Assembly: GCA_910586485.1 (NCBI GenBank)
Contig: CAJUIA010000002.1
Coordinates: 1 to 64,000, forward strand
DNA length: 64,000 nt
Source: an uncultured Acetatifactor sp.
GTDB lineage: Bacteria > Bacillota > Clostridia > Lachnospirales > Lachnospiraceae
Direction: 5' to 3'
Shown here: positions 8,369 through 17,955 of the stretch, one piece after another
Position numbering within the stretch: the first letter of the stretch is position 1
Layout: every line of letters starts with the position of its first letter
Made by a program: the position numbers and the translations under genes
Notes under the pieces: generated by a model
What the model was told of the DNA's origin: nothing
Databases searched by the model: none
Seen by the model: only the letters and a program-made list of their open reading frames with translations

Positions 8369-9238
8369 TTACGGTATCTCCGGTTCCAGGCACAAATACA
8401 GGCGCACCTTAAAATACTCCCGGTCCGTATAGGTAACAGTACCTGTACTTTTATCCTCAACGGCATCGGACACAATGTAGGTACTGCCCGCATCCAACGC
8501 TGCATAAATGCCGCTGGTGCCAAAGCTCCAATACCAGGGCATCTTTTTTGCTCCGGAATCTGTCTCTTCGCTGTAGACTATACTGCAATCCTCTCCCAAA
8601 TCAAAGGAAAAAGCATAATCGGCAAGAGCCTCCAGGAAATCTTCCCCGCTCTGATAAGGCACAGGACCGGAACAGGTCACCTCTGCGTCCAGAATCTGAC
8701 CGCTCACCGCGCTTATAAGCAGTGAGGCGTCTATATCCTGACAGATGAAGGATACCGTCCAATAGCTGAGCCAGGGCTCTTCCCCCGCGCCTGCAGTCTC
8801 CGGGGACCAGAGATAACCGCTTACCCTAAGTTCTCCGTCAAGAGAGTCACTCGCACAGAAGTGGGGCAAAAAATAATCCTCAAGCCATACCCGGCCGTAG
8901 TCAAAAGCCTGGGCCATGGTAAGCTGTCCCTGTACAGGCTCATGCGGCCGAATTTCCCCCTTATGCTCCATACTTTGTACGATCTGCAAAAGCTCGTCCT
9001 CCGTCAACTGCCTTAATTCGAAAGACTCCCCAGCCACTGCCGCCTCCAGGCTTTCTGTCTGAGGGAGCGCCACCAGGCCGCCGCCTTCCAACAGGCTTTC
9101 CTTCTCCCGGTCCAGGCTGCGCTGCACCAGGAACCACCCGCCGAAAGCAATGGCAAAGGCAGACATAATTCCCAGAAAATTTATAAAGCTTCCGCCAAAG
9201 CTTTTCGACGGAAATTGACTTGTTTTACGTAATTTCAC
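8369..9238 (-). CDS. Membrane-anchored accessory protein of a two-component system
   Basis: This 289-residue protein has one membrane segment at about residues 18-40 (FLGIMSAFAIAFGGWFLV) and then a long extracytoplasmic domain. It overlaps the histidine kinase stop by 4 bases (ATGA), so the two are almost certainly co-translated. It contains no motif I recognise; PepSY-like folds are common in this genomic position, but that is speculation. Its likely role is sensing or modulating the kinase. Confidence 0.65.
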   Translation of the reverse strand: MKLRKTSQFPSKSFGGSFINFLGIMSAFAIAFGGWFLVQRSLDREKESLLEGGGLVALPQTESLEAAVAGESFELRQLTEDELLQIVQSMEHKGEIRPHEPVQGQLTMAQAFDYGRVWLEDYFLPHFCASDSLDGELRVSGYLWSPETAGAGEEPWLSYWTVSFICQDIDASLLISAVSGQILDAEVTCSGPVPYQSGEDFLEALADYAFSFDLGEDCSIVYSEETDSGAKKMPWYWSFGTSGIYAALDAGSTYIVSDAVEDKSTGTVTYTDREYFKVRLYLCLEPEIP

Positions 9239-10764
9239 AAGGATACCTCCGTTGCCGCTGTCCTCAGGGAAAAACTCACCGTCGTTCCGGCTCCCACCCG
9301 GCTCTCAAAGGTAAGCCGGTCTCCGTGCAGCCTGGCCGCCTGCTCCGCCAGGGCAAGCCCCAGGCCTGCTCCGTGCTGTTTTCGGGAACGAGCCTTATCC
9401 ACCATATAAAAGGCCTCCGTAATACGGGAAAGCTCTTCCTGCTCCATGCCACAGCCGTTGTCCCGAACACAGATCAAATATTTGTTTTCTTTGATCTGAC
9501 CCGACAGTTCTATCCTGTCAGCCCCTGCCTTTATAGAATTATCCGTCAGATTGATCAGCAGCGTTTTCAGCAAATCATAATCCGCCAGCACATATGCCTG
9601 TTCCGCCCGGACCTGAAAGTCGATCTGTTTCTCCCGAAAAAGCGGAGCAAGACCTTCCGCCACGTCCTGCAGCAGCTCGTCCGCTGGCAGCTCCGTCAGA
9701 GGAAAATCCTGCCTGCTAAACACGGTCAGCTCCATCAGCTTTAAGGACAGGGACTCCAGACGCATTCCCTCGTTCCAGATGTGCCAGGACGCTTTCCGCG
9801 TCTCTTCACGGGAAAGCTCCTTTTGATAAATCGTATCCGCATATCCGATGATGGAGGTAAGAGGCGTTTTTAACTCATGGGCAAAATTTGCCACAAAATC
9901 CTCTTTTTCCCTGGCGGCCCTTTCCAGCTCACTCATTTTTTCCTCCACGGCATCCGCCATTTGATTAAAGCTTTCCGCCAGCCCTCCAATTTCGTCCCGA
10001 CCCTTCGAGGGAAGCCTCTCTCCGTAATCTCCCGCCGCCATCCTGCGGGCGGCCCCGGACATCCTGTTTAAGGGACCGGTAAGAAAAGCAGACAGCAATA
10101 TCAGCAGCACCATGCCTGCTGCCATGACGATCAGGTAACAGCGCAGAAAATACTGCCGCAGGGTATCCTGCTGCTGCAAGGTCCTGCTGATGTCCCACTG
10201 GGTAATAAAATATATCTGACCGTCTTTTTCCTCTGCAGTCTTTTCCTCAAAAATCACAGGCGAACTCTCCTGCCGCAGCATGCTTCCCACCAGAATCGAG
10301 CCGCCCGTCCCGCTTTTACAATACTGCCAGGCATGGGTATTCTCCGTTAAACCATCCAGAAAAGCAGGATCCAGCTCCTGAATATTGGAATACAGAAGAG
10401 AACGGTCCCCCGCATAAAAAGCGGCAGGAACACTAAGCTCGGACGCCAGAGCCTCAAATATATTTTCCGCCTCGGATTCACTGGTCCAAAAAGTTTCCTC
10501 CGAAAAAGGCTGCTTTATCGTATATATTTGAAAATCATCCTGCAGAATTTTGCTGCTGTCGCTTAACGCAAAACTGACCACCGTATCCGTCAGCATTGCG
10601 GACTGCACCGTAAACTTATCGTACTGATATTGCTTTAAGGCGAAATCAGCTTCCCTTGCCAGGCTGCTTTCCAGAGAATAATGGAGTAAAAAGTATCCTG
10701 ATGCAGAAAACGCCAATCCGAGTACCAACACGCCGGACAAAAAAATTTTTGTAAACAGCCGCAT
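9235..10764 (-). CDS. Sensor histidine kinase
   Basis: The protein has 509 residues: a membrane segment at 8-28, an extracytoplasmic sensor of about 160 residues, a second membrane segment near 205-227, a HAMP domain, an H-box (FVANFAHELKTPLTSIIGY) and a full ATPase domain (N-box NLTDNSIKA, DNGCGM, GLGLALAEQ). It autophosphorylates on the H-box His and passes phosphate to the response regulator encoded 6 bases upstream. All key residues are present. The signal sensed is unknown. Confidence 0.9.
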   Translation of the reverse strand: MRLFTKIFLSGVLVLGLAFSASGYFLLHYSLESSLAREADFALKQYQYDKFTVQSAMLTDTVVSFALSDSSKILQDDFQIYTIKQPFSEETFWTSESEAENIFEALASELSVPAAFYAGDRSLLYSNIQELDPAFLDGLTENTHAWQYCKSGTGGSILVGSMLRQESSPVIFEEKTAEEKDGQIYFITQWDISRTLQQQDTLRQYFLRCYLIVMAAGMVLLILLSAFLTGPLNRMSGAARRMAAGDYGERLPSKGRDEIGGLAESFNQMADAVEEKMSELERAAREKEDFVANFAHELKTPLTSIIGYADTIYQKELSREETRKASWHIWNEGMRLESLSLKLMELTVFSRQDFPLTELPADELLQDVAEGLAPLFREKQIDFQVRAEQAYVLADYDLLKTLLINLTDNSIKAGADRIELSGQIKENKYLICVRDNGCGMEQEELSRITEAFYMVDKARSRKQHGAGLGLALAEQAARLHGDRLTFESRVGAGTTVSFSLRTAATEVSL

Positions 10765-10770
10765 GATAAT

Positions 10771-11457
10771 TTATCCCTCCAGCCTGTAGCCTACCCGGAA
10801 TATGGTTTTGATCCGGTCCTCCCAGCCCAGCTTTTTCCGCAGTCTCTGGATATGGGAATCCAGAGTCCGCGTTTCTCCAAGGAAGGGCTCGTTCCACACC
10901 TTCTCATAAAGCCTCTCTCGATACAGGGCTACATTTTTGTTCTGCAGAAGCTCGACCAGCAGATCAAACTCCTTTGCCGTCAGCGTAACCGGACAGCCGC
11001 CTTTCTCTACCTGTCTGGAATCTGTGCGCACGGTTACGTCGCCCAGCCGCAGCGTCTCTCCGCCAGGCAGCCTTCTTCGCAGTACCGCTTCTACTCTGGC
11101 CAACAGCTCCCCGATCTGAAAGGGCTTTACAAGATAATCATCCGCCCCTGCCCTTAAACCCTTAATTCGATCCTCCACGGCACTCTTCGCCGTCAGGAAA
11201 ATGACCGGCGTGCCTGTGGGCCTGATCTGCTTCAACAGAGCATAGCCGTCCAGCTTCGGCAGCATAATGTCCAGCAGTACCAGATCATAGCTTCCCTGCT
11301 CCAGGGCACACATCCCCTCCATGCCGTCCCCGGCACTTTTACATGAATAGCCTTCGGATTTCAAGTTCATGCAAATCAAATCTGCTATGGCCTCATCATC
11401 CTCCACAATCAATATGCTCGCCATGGTATGAAGTTCTGCTTCTGTTTTTTGCGCCAT
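10771..11457 (-). CDS. OmpR-family response regulator
   Basis: The protein has 228 residues: a receiver domain (VEDDEAI acidic pair, phospho-acceptor D in LVLLDIMLP, conserved K in YLVKPF) and a winged-helix DNA-binding domain (LTAKEFDLL, RTLDSHIQRLRKKL, GYRLEG). The start at 11457 is fixed by AGGAGGT six bases upstream; an extended reading to 11574 would run into the end of the MATE gene. It forms an operon with the kinase and membrane protein that follow. Confidence 0.9.
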   Translation of the reverse strand: MAQKTEAELHTMASILIVEDDEAIADLICMNLKSEGYSCKSAGDGMEGMCALEQGSYDLVLLDIMLPKLDGYALLKQIRPTGTPVIFLTAKSAVEDRIKGLRAGADDYLVKPFQIGELLARVEAVLRRRLPGGETLRLGDVTVRTDSRQVEKGGCPVTLTAKEFDLLVELLQNKNVALYRERLYEKVWNEPFLGETRTLDSHIQRLRKKLGWEDRIKTIFRVGYRLEG

Positions 11458-11551
11458 GCTGTGACCTCCTGCCATCATTTTTATTTTCACTGCAGCCGTA
11501 AAATTCTCAGCCGTAATTATATCATAGCGCCATTTATTCTGCATCAGGAAT

Positions 11552-12994
11552 TTAAAGCCCTTTTGACGGACCACCGCAGCTCAGTTCCTTATAAGTATAA
11601 AAAATGAGGATAACCGCAGCCATAAATGTCAAAATATCCGATATGGGCATGGAAAGCAAAACCCCATCCAGCCCCCAGAACAAGGGGAGCAGAACGGCAA
11701 ATCCAACGCCAAACACCACCTCGCGCAGCATGGAAAGCCCGGTAGATGCCGCTGCTTTTCCCATTGCCTGTAAAAAGATAAAGACCGCTTTATTAATGCA
11801 AGCCATAATGATCATGCACAGATAAATCCGAAACGCCTTTATGGCAAATTCCGTATAATAACTACTTTCGTTTGCAGCGCCAAAAATGGAAATAAGCTGT
11901 TTGGGAAAAGCCTCTGCCAAAACAAAGGCGGCTGCGCCTACAAGGGCTTCTGCAATCAGTAATTTTGTAAATAATTCTTTAACGCGCAATTTATTACCCG
12001 CACCTATGTTATAACCCACAATCGGGATACAACCGGCTGCCATGCCGACAACAATGGAAATGACAATCTGATAAAATTTCATAACAATCCCGACGACAGC
12101 CATAGGAATTTGAGCATACTGTTCCTGCCCGAATATTTCGTCTATTGCGCCATACTTGCGGAGCATATTGTTAATAGCCGCCATGGCCGCTACTAAGGAA
12201 ATTTGTGATAAAAAGCTGGTAATCCCCAAAAGTAATGTCTTACCGCAGATTTGACAGTTAAGCTTAAAATCACTTAATAACGGTTTTATTGTATTCATGT
12301 GCAGGATATACCATACCGCTAATACAGCCGTGATGATTTGACCGATTACCGTTGCGATCGCTGCCCCTTTCATTCCCCATTTGAATCTAAAAATAAAAAT
12401 TGGATCAAGTATGATATTGGCAGCTGCGCCGATCAGAGTAGAAGCCATGGCAAATTTCGGGCTTCCGTCTGCCCGAATCACAGGATTCATTGCCTGCCCG
12501 AACATATAAAACGGAATCCCAAGGCTGATATAATAAAAATATTCTTTTGCGTAAATATAAGTTTCCTTGTTGACGGTCCCGCCAAACATTGCAATAATTT
12601 GTGCCTGAAAAATCAGATAAACGGCAGTTAGCAGCAGGCTGCCTGCTATAATCATGATGACGGCGTTGCCGACACTTTTTCTGGCATGGGTCATTTCGCC
12701 TTTGCCAAGGCTGATACTGACAAATGCACAACAGCCGTCACCGATCATGACGGCAATCGCAAGCGCAACTACAGTAAGGGGAAATACAACCGTATTTGCC
12801 GCATTTCCGTAAGAACCAAGGTAATGGGCATTTGCAATAAAAATTTGATCTACAATATTGTAAAGTGCACCGACTAAAAGAGAGATAATGCACGGCACTG
12901 CATATTTTCCCATTAGCCTCCTGATGGATTCCGTTCCTAAAAATTGATTAGATTGTTCCACAGCTTTGACGTCTGCTGTCTTTACTCGTTTCAT
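11552..12994 (-). CDS. MATE-family efflux transporter
   Basis: This protein of about 480 residues has roughly twelve membrane segments in two homologous halves, starting RRLMGKYAVPCIISLLVGALYNIVDQIFIAN, a typical MATE first helix. MATE proteins export cationic drugs or metabolites using Na+ or H+ gradients. GGAGG lies 9 bases before ATG 12994. A strong hairpin sits in its leader (13021-13068). It ends 94 bases before the response regulator gene, so the two-component system may or may not control it. Confidence 0.9.
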   Translation of the reverse strand: MKRVKTADVKAVEQSNQFLGTESIRRLMGKYAVPCIISLLVGALYNIVDQIFIANAHYLGSYGNAANTVVFPLTVVALAIAVMIGDGCCAFVSISLGKGEMTHARKSVGNAVIMIIAGSLLLTAVYLIFQAQIIAMFGGTVNKETYIYAKEYFYYISLGIPFYMFGQAMNPVIRADGSPKFAMASTLIGAAANIILDPIFIFRFKWGMKGAAIATVIGQIITAVLAVWYILHMNTIKPLLSDFKLNCQICGKTLLLGITSFLSQISLVAAMAAINNMLRKYGAIDEIFGQEQYAQIPMAVVGIVMKFYQIVISIVVGMAAGCIPIVGYNIGAGNKLRVKELFTKLLIAEALVGAAAFVLAEAFPKQLISIFGAANESSYYTEFAIKAFRIYLCMIIMACINKAVFIFLQAMGKAAASTGLSMLREVVFGVGFAVLLPLFWGLDGVLLSMPISDILTFMAAVILIFYTYKELSCGGPSKGL

Positions 12995-13020
12995 CACGTT
13001 TCCTCCGTTTCAAAAAAATA

Positions 13021-13068
13021 AACGTGTAGTCTATGCGCAACCGGAATTACGCATAAGAGCTACACGTT
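13021..13068 (-). promoter_or_regulatory. Leader hairpin of the MATE gene
   Basis: AACGTGTAG (13021-13029) pairs with CTACACGTT (13060-13068), and the stem continues inward as TCTATGCG (13030-13037) with CGCATAAGA (13050-13058) with a small bulge. It lies 27-74 bases upstream of the MATE start codon. It may be a repressor operator or an RNA attenuator. Confidence 0.5.
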
Positions 13069-13198
13069 GTATAAGTATTATAAAAAAATGAAGAGGAAAT
13101 TTCAAAGGAATTTTTTAACAAAAACAACCGATATTCGGTCCTGCTTTTCAATAATAATTCTTGATCGGCTCCATGTCACATTGCGTTGATCCCCCGAT

Positions 13199-14092
13199 TC
13201 AGCACATTGCCGCTGCCTGAATACCTGCGATTGCGCCATCAGCAACTGCTGTCGCCACCTGTCTTACTTTTTTCACACATATATCTCCTGCCGCAAAAAC
13301 TCCCGGAATTTCCGTCTGCATGGAGCCATCCACCGGAATATAACCGCTCTCCAGCCTTAATTCCGTATACATCTGCGTATTGGGGACAATTCCTGCATAT
13401 ACAAACACTCCGCATTCCGGGTCCTTTACGATCTGCTTCTTTCCCGTTTTATGATCCGTAAATTCCAGCTCTTCCACGGCTTTGTCTCCATATACCGCAG
13501 TAAGGCTTGCATGAGGCATAATTTCAATATTCCCGCAGACAGCCACCCTGTCCTTAAACTCCTGTATGCACGCGAGCTCATTTTCTACACATACAATCGT
13601 TACCCTTCCTGCTATTCCCGCCAGATAAAGCGCCTCCTTTACCGCTCCGTCTGCCCCGCCGATTACATAAACGTTCTTTCCCTTATAATTTATACCATCC
13701 TTGGGCGCATTTAAGCGGACACCCTTTAAGCCTTCTCCGGGAATGCCCAGCATACGGGCGGAGCCGCCGTTTGCCAGAATTAATGCCTTGGCTTCATAGC
13801 TGCTTTTGTCCGTAACCACCTTCTTTACTTCGCCTGCAAGCTTTGTCTCCCTCACGTTTTCATAACGAATCTCGATACCGGCTCCCAGTGCCTGCTCCTT
13901 CATGCGATCCGCAAAGGTGCTTCCGGATTCCTCCTGTACAATGGCGGTATAATGCGTAACCGTAGATACCGTTCCGATCAGACCGCCTACCTGCTTCTTT
14001 TCCAGCACCAAAACATTTTTCCCTCTGCTTTTTCCGTAAACAGCCGCGCTGATCCCTGCCGGTCCTGCGCCGATAATAATTATGTCATACAT
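13199..14092 (-). CDS. Thioredoxin-reductase-like FAD oxidoreductase lacking CxxC
   Basis: The protein has 297 residues. The FAD-binding motif GAGPAGISAAVY is at the N-terminus, the NAD(P)-binding motif VIGGADGAVKEA near residue 150, and the C-terminal FAD motif FAAGDI. The place where TrxB has CATC reads NAPKDG, so there is no redox disulfide. It therefore cannot reduce thioredoxin in the usual way and may be a ferredoxin/NAD(P) or other electron-transfer reductase of the TrxB-like family. GGAGG precedes the start by 11 bases. It is not obviously in an operon with the hydrolases upstream. Confidence 0.8.
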   Translation of the reverse strand: MYDIIIIGAGPAGISAAVYGKSRGKNVLVLEKKQVGGLIGTVSTVTHYTAIVQEESGSTFADRMKEQALGAGIEIRYENVRETKLAGEVKKVVTDKSSYEAKALILANGGSARMLGIPGEGLKGVRLNAPKDGINYKGKNVYVIGGADGAVKEALYLAGIAGRVTIVCVENELACIQEFKDRVAVCGNIEIMPHASLTAVYGDKAVEELEFTDHKTGKKQIVKDPECGVFVYAGIVPNTQMYTELRLESGYIPVDGSMQTEIPGVFAAGDICVKKVRQVATAVADGAIAGIQAAAMC

Positions 14093-14139
14093 TTCAAATG
14101 CCTCCGTTTTATCAAATTTTTTTGCTGTTTTCCTGTTAG

Positions 14140-15072
14140 TCAGTGATAGCAGCTCCGTATCCGTTCATATTCCTCCGTACTGATTTGAATGATCGTGCCA
14201 TGTTTAAATCCGTAGGGAAAATAAAAACGCTCGTCAGACCGGACAAATCTGCCGGATTCCATACTGTCGGCAACAAACGGAACGTATCCCTGGCCTTCTC
14301 CCGGCACGCCGTAATAATCCAGAAAGAGACCCCACCTTCCATCCTCCAGCCGTACCGCCGTCGGCGCCTCATATAATCCGGCCTCAATTACCGCCATGCT
14401 CTCATCAAATGCTTGTATCCGCTTAAATGGCCCCGTCACATTCTCAGACTCCAAAAGAATAATATTTTGGGGATTTCCTTCGCTTTTTACAAAAAGATAG
14501 TATCTTCCGTTTTCTTCATACATTGCAGAGTCAATTACTCCGGAATCTTCTTTCCGATAAAGTACTTCAGGCCTGGTAAAATGTTCAAAGTCTTTTGTCC
14601 TGCTGTAATAAATCGCTTTCTGTCCGTAATCATTACTCCTATGTGAGGAAGACCAGTGAAGCACATAATCATCACACTTTTTATCATAAATAATATCCGG
14701 TGCCCACAGACAGCCAAAATCTTCGTCTCCCAGCTTCACCAGTCTTTGCTCCGACCATGTCACCAAATCCGTTGATTCCCATACAGCCAGATATTTGCTG
14801 CCGTTTCTTCCAATCTCATCCCACGAATGATGATACTGGTTCCGCATCCCGTATGACAGGCTTAAATCCGTTGCAAAAATATAATATTTTCCTATACCGG
14901 TGCTTCTTATAATTGTAAAATCCCGAACACCCTTATCTCCATAATATGCCCATAATACGGGAAGTCCATGATGAACCTCTTCCCATGAAAAACCGTCTCT
15001 GCTCAATCCGAAATACACCTGCTCACCGTCAGGCGATGTCTTTTCTCTAAAATGTACAAATAAATATGCCAT
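14140..15072 (-). CDS. GH43-like glycosidase
   Basis: This 310-residue protein shows the five-bladed propeller pattern of family 43 hydrolases. The presumed acidic residues are seen in VRDFTIIRS, LWAPDIIYD and IEAGLYEAPTAVRL, corresponding to general base, pKa modulator and acid. GH43 enzymes remove arabinose or xylose from plant or mucin glycans. There is no signal peptide, so it acts inside the cell on imported oligosaccharides. GGGAGG precedes the start. It lies 15 bases downstream of another glycosidase gene and is co-transcribed with it. Confidence 0.7.
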   Translation of the reverse strand: MAYLFVHFREKTSPDGEQVYFGLSRDGFSWEEVHHGLPVLWAYYGDKGVRDFTIIRSTGIGKYYIFATDLSLSYGMRNQYHHSWDEIGRNGSKYLAVWESTDLVTWSEQRLVKLGDEDFGCLWAPDIIYDKKCDDYVLHWSSSHRSNDYGQKAIYYSRTKDFEHFTRPEVLYRKEDSGVIDSAMYEENGRYYLFVKSEGNPQNIILLESENVTGPFKRIQAFDESMAVIEAGLYEAPTAVRLEDGRWGLFLDYYGVPGEGQGYVPFVADSMESGRFVRSDERFYFPYGFKHGTIIQISTEEYERIRSCYH

Positions 15073-15087
15073 ATATCTTTCCTCCCT

Positions 15088-17160
15088 TCAGTATGCGATC
15101 ATTGGAATAAATTCCGCCTTTTCTTCACATGGTTCCTTGCTGCCGTCGGCCACATCATATATTGTGCTGCTGCATTCCCTGATCTGCCCCATCATTTCTT
15201 CATAAGGACGGGAGCAGACATCAAATAAACCAATATTATAGTTTTCGCCGTCAAACCGCCCCAGCACAAACTGATCGTAACACTGAAAATAATGACATCC
15301 CACCCCGTTGGGATGCGCTGCAACACGGTCGCAGTAATAGCGATACGCAATTCCTCTGTCCCGCTGACTCTTCACCCCCTCAAGACCGGTGGCCGGCAGC
15401 CCGGCATCCAGCGCGCCAAAATGAAACTCACCTATTATAACCGGTAAATCCACACCCAAATCCACAACCTGCTGTATCTTTTCCGTGGGATCCGTCGCAT
15501 AACAGTTGATAGAAAATACATCAAAATTTTCCCACCCGGTCACCAAATCCGGATCGGAAATCCATGCCCACCTCATTCCCAGTATCATGTGATTCGGATC
15601 AACCCTGCGGCATTCACGGACAGGAATCTCAATATAAGCGCGCAGCATATGCCTGGAAAATTCCTTCATGTCCTCATGTGCGGCCGCCGACCACTTCGAT
15701 ACTTTTTCCTGGGGCTCATACAGGCTGTCAAAGCTTTCCAGACGGCTGTTCCATGCACGATTCAGCGCTTCTATGCTTTGATAACGCTTTTGCAGGTATG
15801 CTGCCAGCATTTCTTTACAGGCTGTTCTGGCCGGATTATGCAGCACCTCGTCCGCAATCACCAGATTGTCCACAAATGCCCATGCCGGCTCATTACGCAG
15901 AAAATATCCAATCATCAGCGGATCATTTCTGCGTGCGGCCAGCGCCTGCGCACACCGTTGTGCCTCAAGCCGGTATTCCTCACTGAACACATCGGGAAAA
16001 TCCCGGAAAATATTGACGGCTGTGGCCGGAAACTCAGGCAGAGACGTCACATAGGGTATGTCCAACTCTCCGAAAAGACCCTCGTCGCTCCAGTTTCCCA
16101 GCGTATTCATGCCATACCTTTTCAACTGACAGGATACCATCTTTCTCCACTGTTCATACCATGCCGCGCCAAATACCTTATATAAATTTGCACGTGCGTA
16201 GGAAAACATACGCGTCTTTCGGTGTCCCTTTCTATGCTTCGGCTCAAAAAACATATTTTTATACACCGCATCATCTCTGTCCGGCAGCCAGTCCAGCCAT
16301 TTTTCCACACCATCAACCCTGCAGTCCACGCCAAGCCCCACACAGTCCGGCCCCATACTGAAATACGCATACCCTGACGGGTCCGTCAGCCACCATTTTC
16401 CGTTTTCCCTGACACGGGAAAAATACCCTGTGCCCTCCTTTAATTTTTTCTTCTTCCAGCCGCCATAGGCAGACCAGTCTTCAAACGGATAACCCTTGTC
16501 CGTCTCCTGTGCCTGCCGCATCAATACCGCCTGCAGACTCTCCAGGTCCTCCGTTTTTCCCTTCCATGCCCCGGATTTACTTTGTCCAAAGCAGTCCACC
16601 AGTTTTTGATCTGGCAGCTCCACCTCTGCCGGATATGTATCCGTCAGCATCATATCCCTTATTTTCAGTTTGACAGCATGAAAAGCAGGCATTGTGGACA
16701 ATACTATCTTTGAAATTTCCGCCCTGTCCACCCGTCTGCCATGGCACACGGTTTTTAAAGTGCCTGCCAGCGCTTCCGGAAACAGCTCATGAGCATCCAG
16801 CCAGCCCAGATCAAGGCAGACCTGTGTCTCAACCTGCGGCAGCAGTCCGAAGCGGACCGTAAATGCAGGCGCCTCTTCACCGTGTACATACACCAGCAGA
16901 TTCAACGCCAGACTGTGTTCCTCCAGCACCTCGGCACGAAAGGTCAACAAATGCTCTTTACAGGACATTAACTGCGGAAGGCAGAATTCTGTTCCTTCCT
17001 CTGCAAACTTTAAGATGCTAACACCCTGTCCCGACTCCAGTAAGACTGTTCCTGCAGACAAATCTTCCTTTTTGATTTCTATTTTCTGCATTCTTATGCT
17101 TGTATGATGTTTATAGAAGCAAAAACACCAACTTTCCTTTCTTTTAATATCGTGGTTCAA
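15088..17160 (-). CDS. Clan GH-A glycoside hydrolase (GH42/GH50-like)
   Basis: This protein of up to 690 residues has an N-terminal beta-sandwich of about 240 residues, then a TIM-barrel beginning GKWWLTDPSGYAYFSMGPD as in agarase-like enzymes. The likely acid/base is E424 (LRNEPAW) and the nucleophile E579 (IIGEFHFG). No secretion signal is present. The start is uncertain: 17160 is a TTG, and an ATG at 17091 (MQKIEIKKEDL) lacks a ribosome site. The IS110 remnant begins right upstream and may have replaced its original promoter. The substrate is unknown. Confidence 0.6.
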   Translation of the reverse strand: MNHDIKRKESWCFCFYKHHTSIRMQKIEIKKEDLSAGTVLLESGQGVSILKFAEEGTEFCLPQLMSCKEHLLTFRAEVLEEHSLALNLLVYVHGEEAPAFTVRFGLLPQVETQVCLDLGWLDAHELFPEALAGTLKTVCHGRRVDRAEISKIVLSTMPAFHAVKLKIRDMMLTDTYPAEVELPDQKLVDCFGQSKSGAWKGKTEDLESLQAVLMRQAQETDKGYPFEDWSAYGGWKKKKLKEGTGYFSRVRENGKWWLTDPSGYAYFSMGPDCVGLGVDCRVDGVEKWLDWLPDRDDAVYKNMFFEPKHRKGHRKTRMFSYARANLYKVFGAAWYEQWRKMVSCQLKRYGMNTLGNWSDEGLFGELDIPYVTSLPEFPATAVNIFRDFPDVFSEEYRLEAQRCAQALAARRNDPLMIGYFLRNEPAWAFVDNLVIADEVLHNPARTACKEMLAAYLQKRYQSIEALNRAWNSRLESFDSLYEPQEKVSKWSAAAHEDMKEFSRHMLRAYIEIPVRECRRVDPNHMILGMRWAWISDPDLVTGWENFDVFSINCYATDPTEKIQQVVDLGVDLPVIIGEFHFGALDAGLPATGLEGVKSQRDRGIAYRYYCDRVAAHPNGVGCHYFQCYDQFVLGRFDGENYNIGLFDVCSRPYEEMMGQIRECSSTIYDVADGSKEPCEEKAEFIPMIAY

Positions 17161-17368
17161 TACAACTCAGATACTGTGGACTTTTGATTTTTACCTGTAG
17201 CCTTGACTACTTACCTTGGAGTGTATTGCCGCTGCCTTTATCTGAATTGTTTATAACTGGATGTGCCGGAGCCTCTGCTCCAATGAGTACTTATTTCAAT
17301 CAAGTCTACGATGATAATCGCTGGTGGATTTCACGGTATCAGACTTTATGAAAGGGAGGTACAACCTC
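17161..17368 (+). ncRNA. Possible bridge-RNA region of the IS110 remnant
   Basis: About 200 non-coding bases precede the transposase start. In IS110-family elements the non-coding end next to the transposase gene encodes the bridge RNA that selects target and donor DNA. The segment has a clear small hairpin (GGAGcctctgCTCC near 17267-17281). The assignment rests on position and family knowledge, not on a recognised RNA motif. Confidence 0.35.
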
Positions 17369-17941
17369 ATGATCTTTGTAGGCATTGATATTGCCAAACT
17401 TAACCATTTTGCCTCTGCCTTATCCTCAGATGGCGAAATACTCATCGAGCCGTTCAAATTCACAAATGACTATGATGGCTTCTATCTGCTGCTCTCCAAA
17501 CTGGATTCTCTCGATCCGGACAGCATCATCATTGGTCTTGAGTCAACGGCACACTACGGTGACAACCTTGTCCGTTTCCTGATTACAAGGAACTACAAGG
17601 TGTGTGTTCTTAATCCCATCAAGACTTCGACTATGCGTAAGAACAACGTGCGCAAGACGAAGACTGATAAAGTCGACACTTTTGTTATTGCCAAAACCCT
17701 TATGATGCAGGACTCTCTCAGGTTTTCCTCCTTAGAGAATCTCGACTACATTGAGCTCAAGGAACTTGGCAGGTTCCGCCAGAAGACCGTCAAGCAGCGT
17801 ACTCGCTTAAAAATACAGCTGACTTCCTATGTCGACCAGGTCTTCCCAGAGCTCCAGTATTTCTTCAAATCCGGCCTGCACCAGAAAGCTGTCTATGTCC
17901 TCTTAAAAGAGGCCCCTATGCCAAAAGACATTGGTTACTGA
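17369..17941 (+). pseudogene. IS110-family transposase, C-terminally truncated
   Basis: About 190 residues of an IS110 transposase remain. The RuvC-like DEDD domain is intact: D in FVGIDIAK, E in IGLESTAHYG and the two Asp of TDKVDTFVIAK. The C-terminal transposase_20 domain with the catalytic Ser is missing, as the frame stops at 17941 after KEAPMPKDIGY. Family members are about 400 residues. GGGAGGT sits 8 bases before the ATG at 17369. It should be inactive for recombination. It marks the left edge of the accessory island. Confidence 0.85.
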
Positions 17942-17955
17942 ACTCTAATTCATCT

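Noticed and set aside
10771..11574. Long version of the response regulator starting at 11574
   Set aside because: The extension overlaps the MATE gene end and carries no receiver homology; AGGAGGT marks 11457.
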